From: Litoribaculum gwangyangense
GTDB lineage: Bacteria; Bacteroidota; Bacteroidia; Flavobacteriales; Flavobacteriaceae
DNA: 64,000 nucleotides
Reading direction: 5' to 3'
NCBI RefSeq assembly: GCF_039543505.1
Contig: NZ_BAABJW010000004.1
Span: forward strand, 372,001 to 436,000
Position 1 is the first letter of the stretch. Every line of letters begins with the position of its first letter. The notes beneath the pieces were generated by a model that did no database searches, was not told the origin of the DNA, and saw nothing but the letters and a program-made list of their open reading frames with translations. A program made the position numbers and the translations under genes. This document shows, in pieces, positions 35,274 through 42,681 of this stretch.

Positions 35274-36008
35274 ATGTATTATTATCTAATCATTGGCCTT
35301 CAGGTCTATTGTTTATATCATCTTTACAAAAATAGAAATGCTTATTATTGGTGGTTTTTAATTCTGTTTATACCGCTAATAGGTTGTCTAATATATTTAA
35401 TTACACAGGTTTACAATAAACGTGATGCAGAAAAAATTACTTCAGAAATCACTAACATCATAAACCCAACAAAAAAGATAAAGGATTTAGAAAAGCGATT
35501 AGAGTTTTCCGAAACTTACCAAAACCGTTTAAATCTTGCTGATGCTTTTTTGGAAATAAAAGATTACAATAGCGCCATTCCACATTACTTGGAAGCTTTG
35601 CAGGATAAATCGCAAAATAGTTTTTATGCCACTGCACAAGTCATAGAAGCTTACTTTAATGTTGAAGCGTTTGATAAAGTAATTTTTTATTCCGAAAAGA
35701 TTAAAGCGGAATCCGGATTTAATAAGTCTAGAACCCAGTTTTTATATGGTTTAGCGTTGGAGAACACTGGAAATACTGAAGAAGCTGAGAATAATTTAAG
35801 GCAGATAGATATAAGATATTCCTTTTATGAAGAACGCCTAGCGTTGGCTAAATTTTTATTGAGTATTAAAAAAGAGGATGATGCTAAAGGTATATTAAAT
35901 GAAATTTCCATGGAATCACAGAATATGAGTCAACCTAATATGCGTATTTACAGAGCTGTTATTTTAGAGGTTGAAAAGCTGTTGAAAGAATTTGACAATC
36001 CTACTTAG
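35274..36008 (+). CDS. membrane-anchored TPR protein with PLDc_N-type N-terminus
   Basis: 244 residues. The N-terminal ~50 residues form a hydrophobic hairpin with WWFLILFIPLIGCLIYLIT, the pattern of the PLDc_N segment that anchors many proteins. From about residue 70 the sequence becomes TPR-like: YQNRLNLADAFLEIKDYNSAIPHYLEAL, KSRTQFLYGLALENTGNTEEAENNLRQID, and ERLALAKFLL. Role unknown; the domain likely faces the cytoplasm. It lies three bases after yaaA and overlaps the end of the convergent Thx gene by 8 bases. Confidence 0.75.
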   Translation: MYYYLIIGLQVYCLYHLYKNRNAYYWWFLILFIPLIGCLIYLITQVYNKRDAEKITSEITNIINPTKKIKDLEKRLEFSETYQNRLNLADAFLEIKDYNSAIPHYLEALQDKSQNSFYATAQVIEAYFNVEAFDKVIFYSEKIKAESGFNKSRTQFLYGLALENTGNTEEAENNLRQIDIRYSFYEERLALAKFLLSIKKEDDAKGILNEISMESQNMSQPNMRIYRAVILEVEKLLKEFDNPT

Positions 36009-36135
36009 GAGTTGCTTTGTTACCAATACTTATTTTGCTTTCTATCGAGCGTCTTTTTTTAATTCGTGGTCTTCGGGCACCAAAAGTTCCCCTGTTTATT
36101 TTTCCACGTTTTGTTTTTTTATCTCCTTTTCCCAT
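36001..36135 (-). CDS. 30S ribosomal protein Thx (bTHX)
   Basis: 44 residues on the minus strand, beginning MGKGDKKTKRGKINRGTFG and continuing ARRPRIKKRR, the typical Bacteroidota Thx start (MGKGDKKTKRGKI). About a third of the residues are Lys or Arg. The protein sits at the top of the 30S head in a cavity between rRNA helices, stabilising them. Start ATG at 36135, stop TAG at 36003-36001. Its last 8 bases overlap the convergent TPR gene. Too short for common gene finders. Function is from family knowledge. Confidence 0.9.
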   Translation of the reverse strand: MGKGDKKTKRGKINRGTFGARRPRIKKRRSIESKISIGNKATPK

Positions 36136-36197
36136 AGTTTTCAGTAATTTTAGTTAACATAAAATACAAAATTCAATATTAAATTCCAAGTGAAATC

Positions 36198-36878
36198 GTG
36201 TTTAAACACAAGCATCCATATGAACCATTCATTAAAAAGGACACCAAAAAACTCATTGTTGGCACCTTGCCACCACCCAGGTTTTCAACTGGTGAACTTT
36301 TAGAAAAGGATGTCGATTTTTGTTACGGAGGTTACTACAACTCACTTTGGTTGTTCATTGATAAAATCCATGGTTTAAATTTTCGTTATGATATTTCCGA
36401 AGAAGCAATCGAACAGCGAAAACAGTTTTTAATTGAACGAAAAATTGGTATCTGTGATATTGTAGACAGTTGCGAGCGTGAAAAAATTAATGCCTCCGAT
36501 TTAGGGATGACAAACGTTAAGTTGCGAAATATACTAGGCTATTTAAAAGCGTATCCAACGATTGAAACCCTTTTATTTACTGGTGGAAACAGTAAAAATG
36601 GGCCTGAATATTTTTTTAGAAAGCACCTAAAGAAACACGATTTAAAATTAGAATTATTTTCAAATGAGATCCCAAGAATCCATCAATTCGTCATCACGGG
36701 CGGAACAAATCAATCCGGCACATCAAATCGAATTATTAAAACGGTATCGTTAACTTCAGCATCAGGGTCAGCAAATAGAGCTGTTGGAAGCATGCCATTA
36801 TTCAGGCAACTAAAAAGGAACAATCCAAACTTTAGTACGTTCGATTTTAGAGTGATGCAGTACCGGGAGTTTTTTTAA
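36198..36878 (+). CDS. uracil-DNA glycosylase superfamily protein
   Basis: 226 residues. LIVGTLPPPRFS (about residues 19-30) stands where UDG-superfamily proteins have the GxxPG-type loop. YYNSLWLFIDKI, IGICDIVDSCER (about 94-105) and LLFTGGNS (about 127) fit the same fold. Flavobacterial homologues are called uracil-DNA glycosylase family, but the usual catalytic motif (GQDPYH or GMNPG) is changed to GTLPPP, so enzymatic activity on uracil is uncertain. Start is GTG; no ATG gives a better N-terminus. Convergent with the CIA30-like gene (stops abut). A DNA-repair role is inferred only. Confidence 0.6.
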   Translation: MFKHKHPYEPFIKKDTKKLIVGTLPPPRFSTGELLEKDVDFCYGGYYNSLWLFIDKIHGLNFRYDISEEAIEQRKQFLIERKIGICDIVDSCEREKINASDLGMTNVKLRNILGYLKAYPTIETLLFTGGNSKNGPEYFFRKHLKKHDLKLELFSNEIPRIHQFVITGGTNQSGTSNRIIKTVSLTSASGSANRAVGSMPLFRQLKRNNPNFSTFDFRVMQYREFF

Positions 36879-37409
36879 TTATTTCAAAACAATACTTTCT
36901 AATTCCAATTCAAAAGATTCAGCTATTTTGTTACCAATTAAAAAGGCAACCATTTCCATTTGTTTTCCAGGATAGTTTTCCTGATTTAGCTTTCTGCCTC
37001 TAAATGCAGCATAAAATTCTTTAAAAGGAATTTCAATCACTTCCCAATCTCCTGTGGTCTCAAACGAGGAAACATAAGAATAATAATCATTATTATTGGA
37101 TTTTATTCTGAATTGATAGGTTTTTCCATCGCCTTTTAATTTTAAAACGACTTTGGAATAATCAGAAACATTTTTTGTATCAAAGCTATATTGAACCATT
37201 GAAAAACCACCGTTGTTTTCGAGCGATACTTTACCTTTAAATAAACCATGTCCAACTTTATTCAAGGAAAAATTTCCATCAGATTTTCCACCCATAACCA
37301 CATCGTGAACTATGCGCCAATTAGTTAGATTACTTTCTGAATTAAAATTAAATATCGTCATAGCTGCTTGAAGATTTATTAGAATAAAAAATATGATATT
37401 GAATTTCAT
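36879..37409 (-). CDS. CIA30-family secreted or membrane-associated protein
   Basis: 176 residues. A short hydrophobic start (IIFFILINLQAAM) looks like a signal peptide or anchor. The rest is the CIA30/NDUFAF1-like beta-sandwich: LTNWRIVHDVVMGGKSDGNF (about 28-47), NNGGFSMVQYSF, LKGDGKTYQFRIK and FKEFYAAFRGRKL. In mitochondria this domain helps complex I assembly, but in bacteria it is a carbohydrate-binding-module-like sandwich with unknown function. Stops at the last base before the upstream UDG-like gene ends. Monocistronic, the next gene upstream being an anti-sigma factor 76 bases away. Confidence 0.83.
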   Translation of the reverse strand: MKFNIIFFILINLQAAMTIFNFNSESNLTNWRIVHDVVMGGKSDGNFSLNKVGHGLFKGKVSLENNGGFSMVQYSFDTKNVSDYSKVVLKLKGDGKTYQFRIKSNNNDYYSYVSSFETTGDWEVIEIPFKEFYAAFRGRKLNQENYPGKQMEMVAFLIGNKIAESFELELESIVLK

Positions 37410-37485
37410 AATAAGTTATAAATTTTAACCAATTAATAAAAGTGTTTTTTTGATACTTCAAAAAATGGGTCTTACTTGGTGTTTA

Positions 37486-38265
37486 TTATAAATACACATT
37501 GGTTACCAACCTTGAAACTGTAGGGTGATCATTACCGCCAGCGGGTTCTATGGTAATATTTAAGGATTCTGCATTTTCAATGTAGTTCATGGCCAGTAAT
37601 GATTTGTTTTTATCTATAACCCCCATGTCAATCATCACGCCATCAACATCTGCCCACATTTGATAGTCGTGGGCATCATCCAATTTTGGTAATTGTTCAG
37701 CGTTGATAATGACCGATTTGTCTTGATGGTTTACATAGCTCACCACTTTGGCGTTTGGGGCTAAATCGTTTCCGGTTAATATATATTGTTTGGTCTCAGG
37801 CGAGTTGATAACGTTAAAATATGTGGTAGCATAATTCAGATTATTTTTTAGACCATCAATATCTTTCATGAGCTGTTCTTTTTGCTCACTGGCTATTTTT
37901 AATTGTGTGTTGGATTTTTTTAATTGTGTAAACATCCAAATAGAACTTATTAGCAAGAAAGCAGAAATACTAGCAGCCACATACAAGTATCTTTTAAATG
38001 GATTTTTGTTTTGTAATGGTAATACTTTAGTTTGCGAAGTCTTTATACTTTGCATTAAATTGGTTTTAACTTCAGCAGGCGGATTAATGGCATTCTCAAA
38101 AGCTAAGTTTTCAAAATTAGCTTCCAGAGTATCAAATGTTTTCTTTAAATCAGCATCCGTTTTTAAAATGTTATCAACCTCTAATTGTTCTTCATTGGTG
38201 AGTTCTCCCAACAAATATTGTTCCAGGATACCATGTTTTAATATGTATGCTTTATCCATCATCAT
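37486..38265 (-). CDS. anti-sigma factor (RskA-like)
   Basis: 259 residues. The N-terminal ~75 residues with YILKHGILEQYLLGELTNEEQ are the cytoplasmic zinc-free anti-sigma domain; one membrane helix lies at about 93-112 (YLYVAASISAFLLISSIWMF). A coiled-coil-like stretch (about 112-140) and a periplasmic RskA-type domain with KSLLAMNYIENAESLNITIEPAGG follow. It would hold the ECF sigma factor at the membrane and free it on an outside signal. Its start overlaps the sigma gene's end by 4 bases, so the pair is translationally coupled. The signal is unknown. Confidence 0.86.
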   Translation of the reverse strand: MMMDKAYILKHGILEQYLLGELTNEEQLEVDNILKTDADLKKTFDTLEANFENLAFENAINPPAEVKTNLMQSIKTSQTKVLPLQNKNPFKRYLYVAASISAFLLISSIWMFTQLKKSNTQLKIASEQKEQLMKDIDGLKNNLNYATTYFNVINSPETKQYILTGNDLAPNAKVVSYVNHQDKSVIINAEQLPKLDDAHDYQMWADVDGVMIDMGVIDKNKSLLAMNYIENAESLNITIEPAGGNDHPTVSRLVTNVYL

Positions 38266-38819
38266 CTTATCACTTCAATTAAAATCAATAACCATACAAC
38301 CGTTTTATCATAACTAAGTTGTAATTTTTTTAAGGCTTGCTTTATATATGATTTAAAGGTGCCAAGTGGTACATCCATTTCTTTATGAGCCTCTCTGTGG
38401 GTTAAGCCATTAAAATAAACAAGCTCTAGTGCCTTTTGGTGGTGTTCTTCCAATTGTTTTAAGCAGCCGCTAAGTTGTAAATATTCGGGTTCTATAGTTA
38501 TGCTGTCTTCTTTATTAGCATATACACTTAAATCTTCCGTTTGGATGAGGTTTTGTGATTTGCGCTTAAAGTTTAACGTTTTGTTTTTGGCAATTCGGTA
38601 AGCCCAAGTATAAAATTTTCCCTTTTCAGAGTTATATTGATGGGCTTTTTCCCAAATGGTCATAAAAGTATCTTGAAGAATATTTTGGGCATGTTGTTCA
38701 TCTTTACATATTCTAATAATGACACCGTAAAGTGCTGGAGCATAATTATCGTAAAGCTTAGACAAAGCAACTTCATCTTTATTTTGAATTTGAATTATGA
38801 GTGCTATATCGTTTTGCAT
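38262..38819 (-). CDS. ECF RNA polymerase sigma factor
   Basis: 185 residues with sigma-70 region 2 (about 15-85, including NILQDTFMTIWEKAH and KFYTWAYRIAKNKTLNF) and region 4 (about 115-170, HHQKALELVYFNGLTHREAH and GTFKSYIKQALKKL, the helix-turn-helix). Such sigmas recruit RNA polymerase to a small regulon. It is the first gene of the operon with the anti-sigma factor. A fasciclin-domain gene starts 125 bases away in the other direction, and is a likely target. The unusually long C-terminal tail (WLLILIEVIR) is hydrophobic. Confidence 0.88.
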   Translation of the reverse strand: MQNDIALIIQIQNKDEVALSKLYDNYAPALYGVIIRICKDEQHAQNILQDTFMTIWEKAHQYNSEKGKFYTWAYRIAKNKTLNFKRKSQNLIQTEDLSVYANKEDSITIEPEYLQLSGCLKQLEEHHQKALELVYFNGLTHREAHKEMDVPLGTFKSYIKQALKKLQLSYDKTVVWLLILIEVIR

Positions 38820-38890
38820 ATATGTTAAAGATTTCCCAAAAAATGAATTAGCTCATCCAAAGAAAACAAACCTGTGTAAATATAAATGAA

Positions 38891-38917
38891 AGCACTTCAA
38901 TAGAAAAGAAAAGTGCT
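38891..38917. promoter_or_regulatory. inverted repeat in the sigma / fasciclin intergenic region
   Basis: AGCACTT, 13 bases, AAGTGCT: a perfect 7-bp inverted repeat 27 bases upstream of the fasciclin start. It could be an operator or a leader stem; evidence for either is weak. Confidence 0.3.
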
Positions 38918-38944
38918 AAAGTTTAACCAAAATAAAAATTTATT

Positions 38945-39457
38945 ATGAAAAAGTTAGTATTCATGTTTACAACAGTAGTAGCGTTAACATTAAGTCAATT
39001 TGCAACAGCACAAAAAACCATTGTAGATGTAGCTGTAGGTAACGAAGATTTTTCAACCTTAGTAGCTGCCTTAAAAGCTGCAGATTTAGTAGGTGCCTTA
39101 CAAGGTGATGGTCCATTTACAGTTTTTGCCCCCAACAATGCTGCTTTTGGTAAAATTGATTCTGCGACTTTAAACTCGTTATTGGAACCAAAGAATAAAG
39201 AAGCGCTATCCAACATTTTAACCTATCACGTCGTATCTGGAAAATTAGCTGCTAATGACGTTGTTGCTGCACTAAAAAAAGGAAAAGGTAAAGTAGAGTT
39301 GAAAGCTTTAAATGGGCAAACACTAACTGTTTTGCAAAAAGACGGAAAAATATGGTTGAAAGACCAAAATGATAATTACAGTGAAATTATTGCTACAGAC
39401 GTTATGGCTAGTAACGGAGTAATTCACGTAATTGATTCAGTGGTTATGCCTAAATAA
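38945..39457 (+). CDS. secreted fasciclin (FAS1) domain protein
   Basis: 170 residues. A signal peptide (FMFTTVVALTLSQFATAQ) precedes one FAS1 domain: DFSTLVAALKAADLVGAL (about 36-53), GPFTVFAPNNAAFGKI (about 59-74), ILTYHVVSGKL (about 97-107) and the closing NGVIHVIDSVVMP. These are the two standard FAS1 boxes. FAS1 proteins mediate adhesion or cell-surface interactions; here it is exported to the periplasm or beyond. It is divergent from the ECF sigma/anti-sigma pair, an arrangement that suggests it is induced by that sigma. Ends at a strong terminator. Confidence 0.9.
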   Translation: MKKLVFMFTTVVALTLSQFATAQKTIVDVAVGNEDFSTLVAALKAADLVGALQGDGPFTVFAPNNAAFGKIDSATLNSLLEPKNKEALSNILTYHVVSGKLAANDVVAALKKGKGKVELKALNGQTLTVLQKDGKIWLKDQNDNYSEIIATDVMASNGVIHVIDSVVMPK

Positions 39458-39487
39458 TTTTTTGGGAATTTAACTGCTATGAAAAAG

Positions 39488-39516
39488 AAAAAGCCTCATT
39501 TTAATGAGGCTTTTTT
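39488..39516. terminator. bidirectional intrinsic terminator
   Basis: AAAAAGCCTCATT and AATGAGGCTTTTT pair around a two-base loop with T runs on both strands. It separates the fasciclin gene from the convergent DUF2721 gene. Confidence 0.9.
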
Positions 39517-39542
39517 ATTTATAATATATACTGGTATAATAT

Positions 39543-39938
39543 TTAACTATTCTCAATATCACTTATATGATGTTCTAAAGCTTTTACAGAAATTTGAATT
39601 TCCCAAATCAAAAAGGCCAATGAAAGTATTAATAAAATAAGGGCTAAACCAAATACCCACACCGCAACAGTATGTTGCTGTATATAAATTAAAAACATGG
39701 TTAATACACAAAGCAATAAACTGCTTATTCCAAAAATTTGCATGGAGCGTGTTAGGTATAAGCGTTTTTTTATATTTTTTATTTGAGCTATTAAAACCGA
39801 GTCTTTTTTATGTAAATATTTATCATGTAAACTTCTAATAACGGCAGCATAAGCTAAAAACCGGTTGGTGTATGCTAGCATAATTAACGAAATGGCTGAA
39901 AAGAGTAATGCTGGTGTTGTTAAAGTAAGTTGTTCCAT
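39543..39938 (-). CDS. DUF2721 membrane protein
   Basis: 131 residues with three hydrophobic helices: LLFSAISLIMLAYTNRFLA (about 11-29), MQIFGISSLLLCVLTMFLI and VWVFGLALILLILSLAFLIW. Between the first two is RSLHDKYLHKKD, a basic, helical loop conserved in DUF2721. No function is known for the family. The start is ATG. Monocistronic, ending 27 bases from the fasciclin terminator, and divergent from the DUF2851 gene. Confidence 0.78.
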   Translation of the reverse strand: MEQLTLTTPALLFSAISLIMLAYTNRFLAYAAVIRSLHDKYLHKKDSVLIAQIKNIKKRLYLTRSMQIFGISSLLLCVLTMFLIYIQQHTVAVWVFGLALILLILSLAFLIWEIQISVKALEHHISDIENS

Positions 39939-40022
39939 AAATTACAAATATTTATAAAAAACGAAATTATAAATTACATTTTGTAATTGTGTACATTTAA
40001 ATCGTAATTTTTATATTTCGCA

Positions 40023-41294
40023 ATGCAAGAAGATTTTCTACATTACATCTGGAAGTTCAAAAAATTTTATCCAACCAACTTAAAAACCCAGAGGCATGAA
40101 GCTATTGAAATTGTTTCGGTTGGCGAACATAATCAAAACAGTGGTCCAGATTTTTTTAATGCACAAGTCAGAATAGATAATCAGCTTTGGGCAGGGAATG
40201 TGGAAATTCATTTAAAATCATCCGATTGGTTTTTGCACAATCACGAACAGGATAAGGCTTATGATAACGTTATTCTCCATGTTGTTTGGGATCACGATAC
40301 CGAGGTTTTTAGAAAAGATAATACGCCAATTCCCACTTTGGAGATAAAAGATTTTCTTGATAACCATGTTTTAAGAAACTATGAAAAACTCTTTTCAAAG
40401 CAAAGCAAATGGATTAATTGTGAAAATGATTTTACTGAAATTGATAACTTTCTTCTGAACAATTGGTTAGAGCGTTTATATTTCGAGAGACTGGAGCAAA
40501 AATCGGAAGTCATAAAAACACTTTTAAGCGAGTCCAAAAATGACTGGGAAGCCATGCTTTTTAAAATGCTTGCTAAAAATTTCGGACTCAAAGTGAATGG
40601 AGAATCGTTCTTTAGTTTGGCAAATTCCATTGATTTTTCAATTATCAGAAAAACGCAAAATACCCTACAAACTTTGGAAGCTTTACTTTTTGGGCAAGTA
40701 GGTTTATTGGATGAGGATATACAAGAACCTTATTATTTAAATTTAGTTAAAGAATATCAATTTTTAAAGCAAAAATTCAAACTTGAAAACAATCAGGTGC
40801 TGCCATTACAGTTTTTTAGATTACGCCCTACTAACTTTCCAACCATTCGAATATCACAATTGGCTAGTTTGTACAATAAGCACCAAAATTTGCTTTCAAA
40901 AATTATTGAGACCAATACACTAGAAGAGTTTTACAAACTTTTTCAGGTATCAACTTCGAGTTTTTGGAAAACACATTATACTTTTCAAAAAGTATCCAGG
41001 CCATCTTCAAAAACGCTCACAAAATCGTTTGTCGATTTGTTATTAATTAACACCATTCTACCTGTAAAATTTTGCTATGCAAAACACAAGGGTGAAGATA
41101 TTGACGATTTAATTGTTAAAATGGGAGCGGTAATTCCATCGGAAAATAACAGCGTTATCTCGGCATTCAATAATTTAAAGAAAGTGTCAAATTCTGCTTT
41201 AGATTCACAAGCACTCATTCAACTTAAAACAAATTATTGCAACAAAAACAGATGTTTACAATGCGCCATTGGTAATTCATTATTAAATAAATAA
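40023..41294 (+). CDS. DUF2851 family protein
   Basis: 423 residues, the usual length of DUF2851, a family found mainly in Bacteroidota. It opens with QEDFLHYIWKFKKFYP. NQNSGPDFFNAQVRIDNQLWAG (positions 38-59) and GNVEIHLKSSDWFLHNH contain the nuclease-like PDxxxA-type acidic pattern (SGPDFFNA... VEIHLKSSDW), suggesting a restriction-endonuclease-like fold, though no function is shown. Near the end are Cys pairs (NKNRCLQCAIG) that might bind metal. Cytoplasmic. The PspC gene follows at 36 bases. Confidence 0.85.
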   Translation: MQEDFLHYIWKFKKFYPTNLKTQRHEAIEIVSVGEHNQNSGPDFFNAQVRIDNQLWAGNVEIHLKSSDWFLHNHEQDKAYDNVILHVVWDHDTEVFRKDNTPIPTLEIKDFLDNHVLRNYEKLFSKQSKWINCENDFTEIDNFLLNNWLERLYFERLEQKSEVIKTLLSESKNDWEAMLFKMLAKNFGLKVNGESFFSLANSIDFSIIRKTQNTLQTLEALLFGQVGLLDEDIQEPYYLNLVKEYQFLKQKFKLENNQVLPLQFFRLRPTNFPTIRISQLASLYNKHQNLLSKIIETNTLEEFYKLFQVSTSSFWKTHYTFQKVSRPSSKTLTKSFVDLLLINTILPVKFCYAKHKGEDIDDLIVKMGAVIPSENNSVISAFNNLKKVSNSALDSQALIQLKTNYCNKNRCLQCAIGNSLLNK

Positions 41295-41330
41295 ACTTTT
41301 AAACTACAAAAGGAAGTATTAACTTGCAGC

Positions 41331-41558
41331 ATGCAAATTTTCTACAAATTATTATTGTATTTCCAAAAACATGGGTATTATGTTTGCCAACGTATAGCCG
41401 ATAGGTTGGGCATTAGGGCCAAAGTAGTCCGAACTTCATTCATGTACCTTACTTTTGTAACTGTTGGATTTGGATTTGCCTTGTATTTGTTTTTGGCATT
41501 CTGGATGCGAATTAAAGATTTATTATACACTAAACGCTCATCGGTTTTTGATTTATGA
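41331..41558 (+). CDS. PspC-domain small membrane protein
   Basis: 75 residues. VCQRIADRLGIRAKVVRTSFMYLTFV (about 18-43) has the PspC pattern (G.CxGIAxxxGIxxxxVR), and one helix, FMYLTFVTVGFGFALYLFLAFWM, spans the membrane. PspC domains in the phage-shock system sense envelope stress, but many short PspC proteins have unknown roles. ATGA overlap with the next gene indicates coupled translation with the K+ channel, so a partner role is plausible though speculative. Confidence 0.78.
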   Translation: MQIFYKLLLYFQKHGYYVCQRIADRLGIRAKVVRTSFMYLTFVTVGFGFALYLFLAFWMRIKDLLYTKRSSVFDL

Positions 41559-42574
41559 ATCCTCTTATAAGATTTTTTAGAACCAAAATTTACACAGCAG
41601 TATTTTTACTTATTTTAATTCAAATAATAGGCGTTGCCGGTTACGTGATGATATCTGGGTATTCATTAGTGGATGCTTTTTATATGACAGTCATTACTAT
41701 GACTACGGTAGGTTTTGGTGAGGTTGTACCACTTGATGAAAAATCCAAAATTTTTACCATATTTTTAATTTTAGCCAGTGTGGTTATTGTTGGTTATGCT
41801 CTTTCTATCATAACCGAATATATTTTAAGCAAAAATGATATTGAAGAATTAAAACATAAGAAGATGCAAAAAAAAATAGATAACTTAAAAAACCACGTTG
41901 TTATTTGTGGTTATGGCAGAAATGGTAAACAAGCTGCAAGAAAGTTACTCGCTTACAAAAAGCAATTTGTAGTTATTGAGAAAAATAAAGAAATGGAAGA
42001 GCGTTTACAATTGGATGGTGTAAATTATGTAATTGGAAATGCAAATGAAGATGAAACTTTGGTTCAAGCAGGTGTAAATAGGGCGTCTTGTTTTATTTCG
42101 GCACTGCCAAATGATGCCGATAATTTGTTCGTAGTTCTATCTGCCAGACAATTAAATCAAACTATTAATATTATAAGTCGTGCTTCACAAGAATCGTCTT
42201 ATGAGAAACTTAAATTCGCCGGTGCTAATAATGTAATATTGCCCGATAAAATAGGTGGAGACCATATGGCATCTTTGGTAGTCGTTCCAGGTTTAATGGA
42301 ATTTATTGATAATCTTTCTATCGTTGGTAAATCAAATATCAATATCGAGGAAGTAGCTGTTGAGAAATTGTACAACACAAAGTCTGTAAGAACCATCAAA
42401 GATTTAGATTTAAGAAGAAAAACAGGTTGTACCGTTATAGGTTATAAAGATGAAAATGGTGAATATATTGTAAATCCAGAAGCGGAACTAGAATTGGCGC
42501 CCCATTCAAAAATCATCGTTTTGGGTCGACCAGAACAAATTGAGGCCCTAAATTCTGAATACGATATCAACTAA
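41555..42574 (+). CDS. potassium channel with RCK/TrkA domains
   Basis: 339 residues. Two membrane helices flank the pore loop with MTVITMTTVGFGEV (about 37-50); TVGFG is the K+ selectivity filter (usual TVGYG, Phe variants known). A cytoplasmic RCK domain has VVICGYGRNGKQAARKLLAY (about 113-132), the GxGxxG nucleotide-binding fold, then a TrkA-C domain from about residue 250. It resembles Ca2+- or nucleotide-gated MthK-like channels and should release or take up K+ in response to a ligand. The start overlaps PspC by 4 bases (ATGA). Confidence 0.9.
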   Translation: MNPLIRFFRTKIYTAVFLLILIQIIGVAGYVMISGYSLVDAFYMTVITMTTVGFGEVVPLDEKSKIFTIFLILASVVIVGYALSIITEYILSKNDIEELKHKKMQKKIDNLKNHVVICGYGRNGKQAARKLLAYKKQFVVIEKNKEMEERLQLDGVNYVIGNANEDETLVQAGVNRASCFISALPNDADNLFVVLSARQLNQTINIISRASQESSYEKLKFAGANNVILPDKIGGDHMASLVVVPGLMEFIDNLSIVGKSNINIEEVAVEKLYNTKSVRTIKDLDLRRKTGCTVIGYKDENGEYIVNPEAELELAPHSKIIVLGRPEQIEALNSEYDIN

Positions 42575-42681
42575 ATTCAATACCATATTTAACAAGCAAT
42601 GTTTTAAAAAATCAATTTTTTTTAGCATCTTGCCGACTTTAACTCGAAATTTCATATATAACTAACTAATTTCAAACTCTT

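Noticed and set aside
37868..38317. 149-residue plus-strand ORF
   Set aside because: It is antisense to the anti-sigma and sigma genes, has no family likeness and no promoter.
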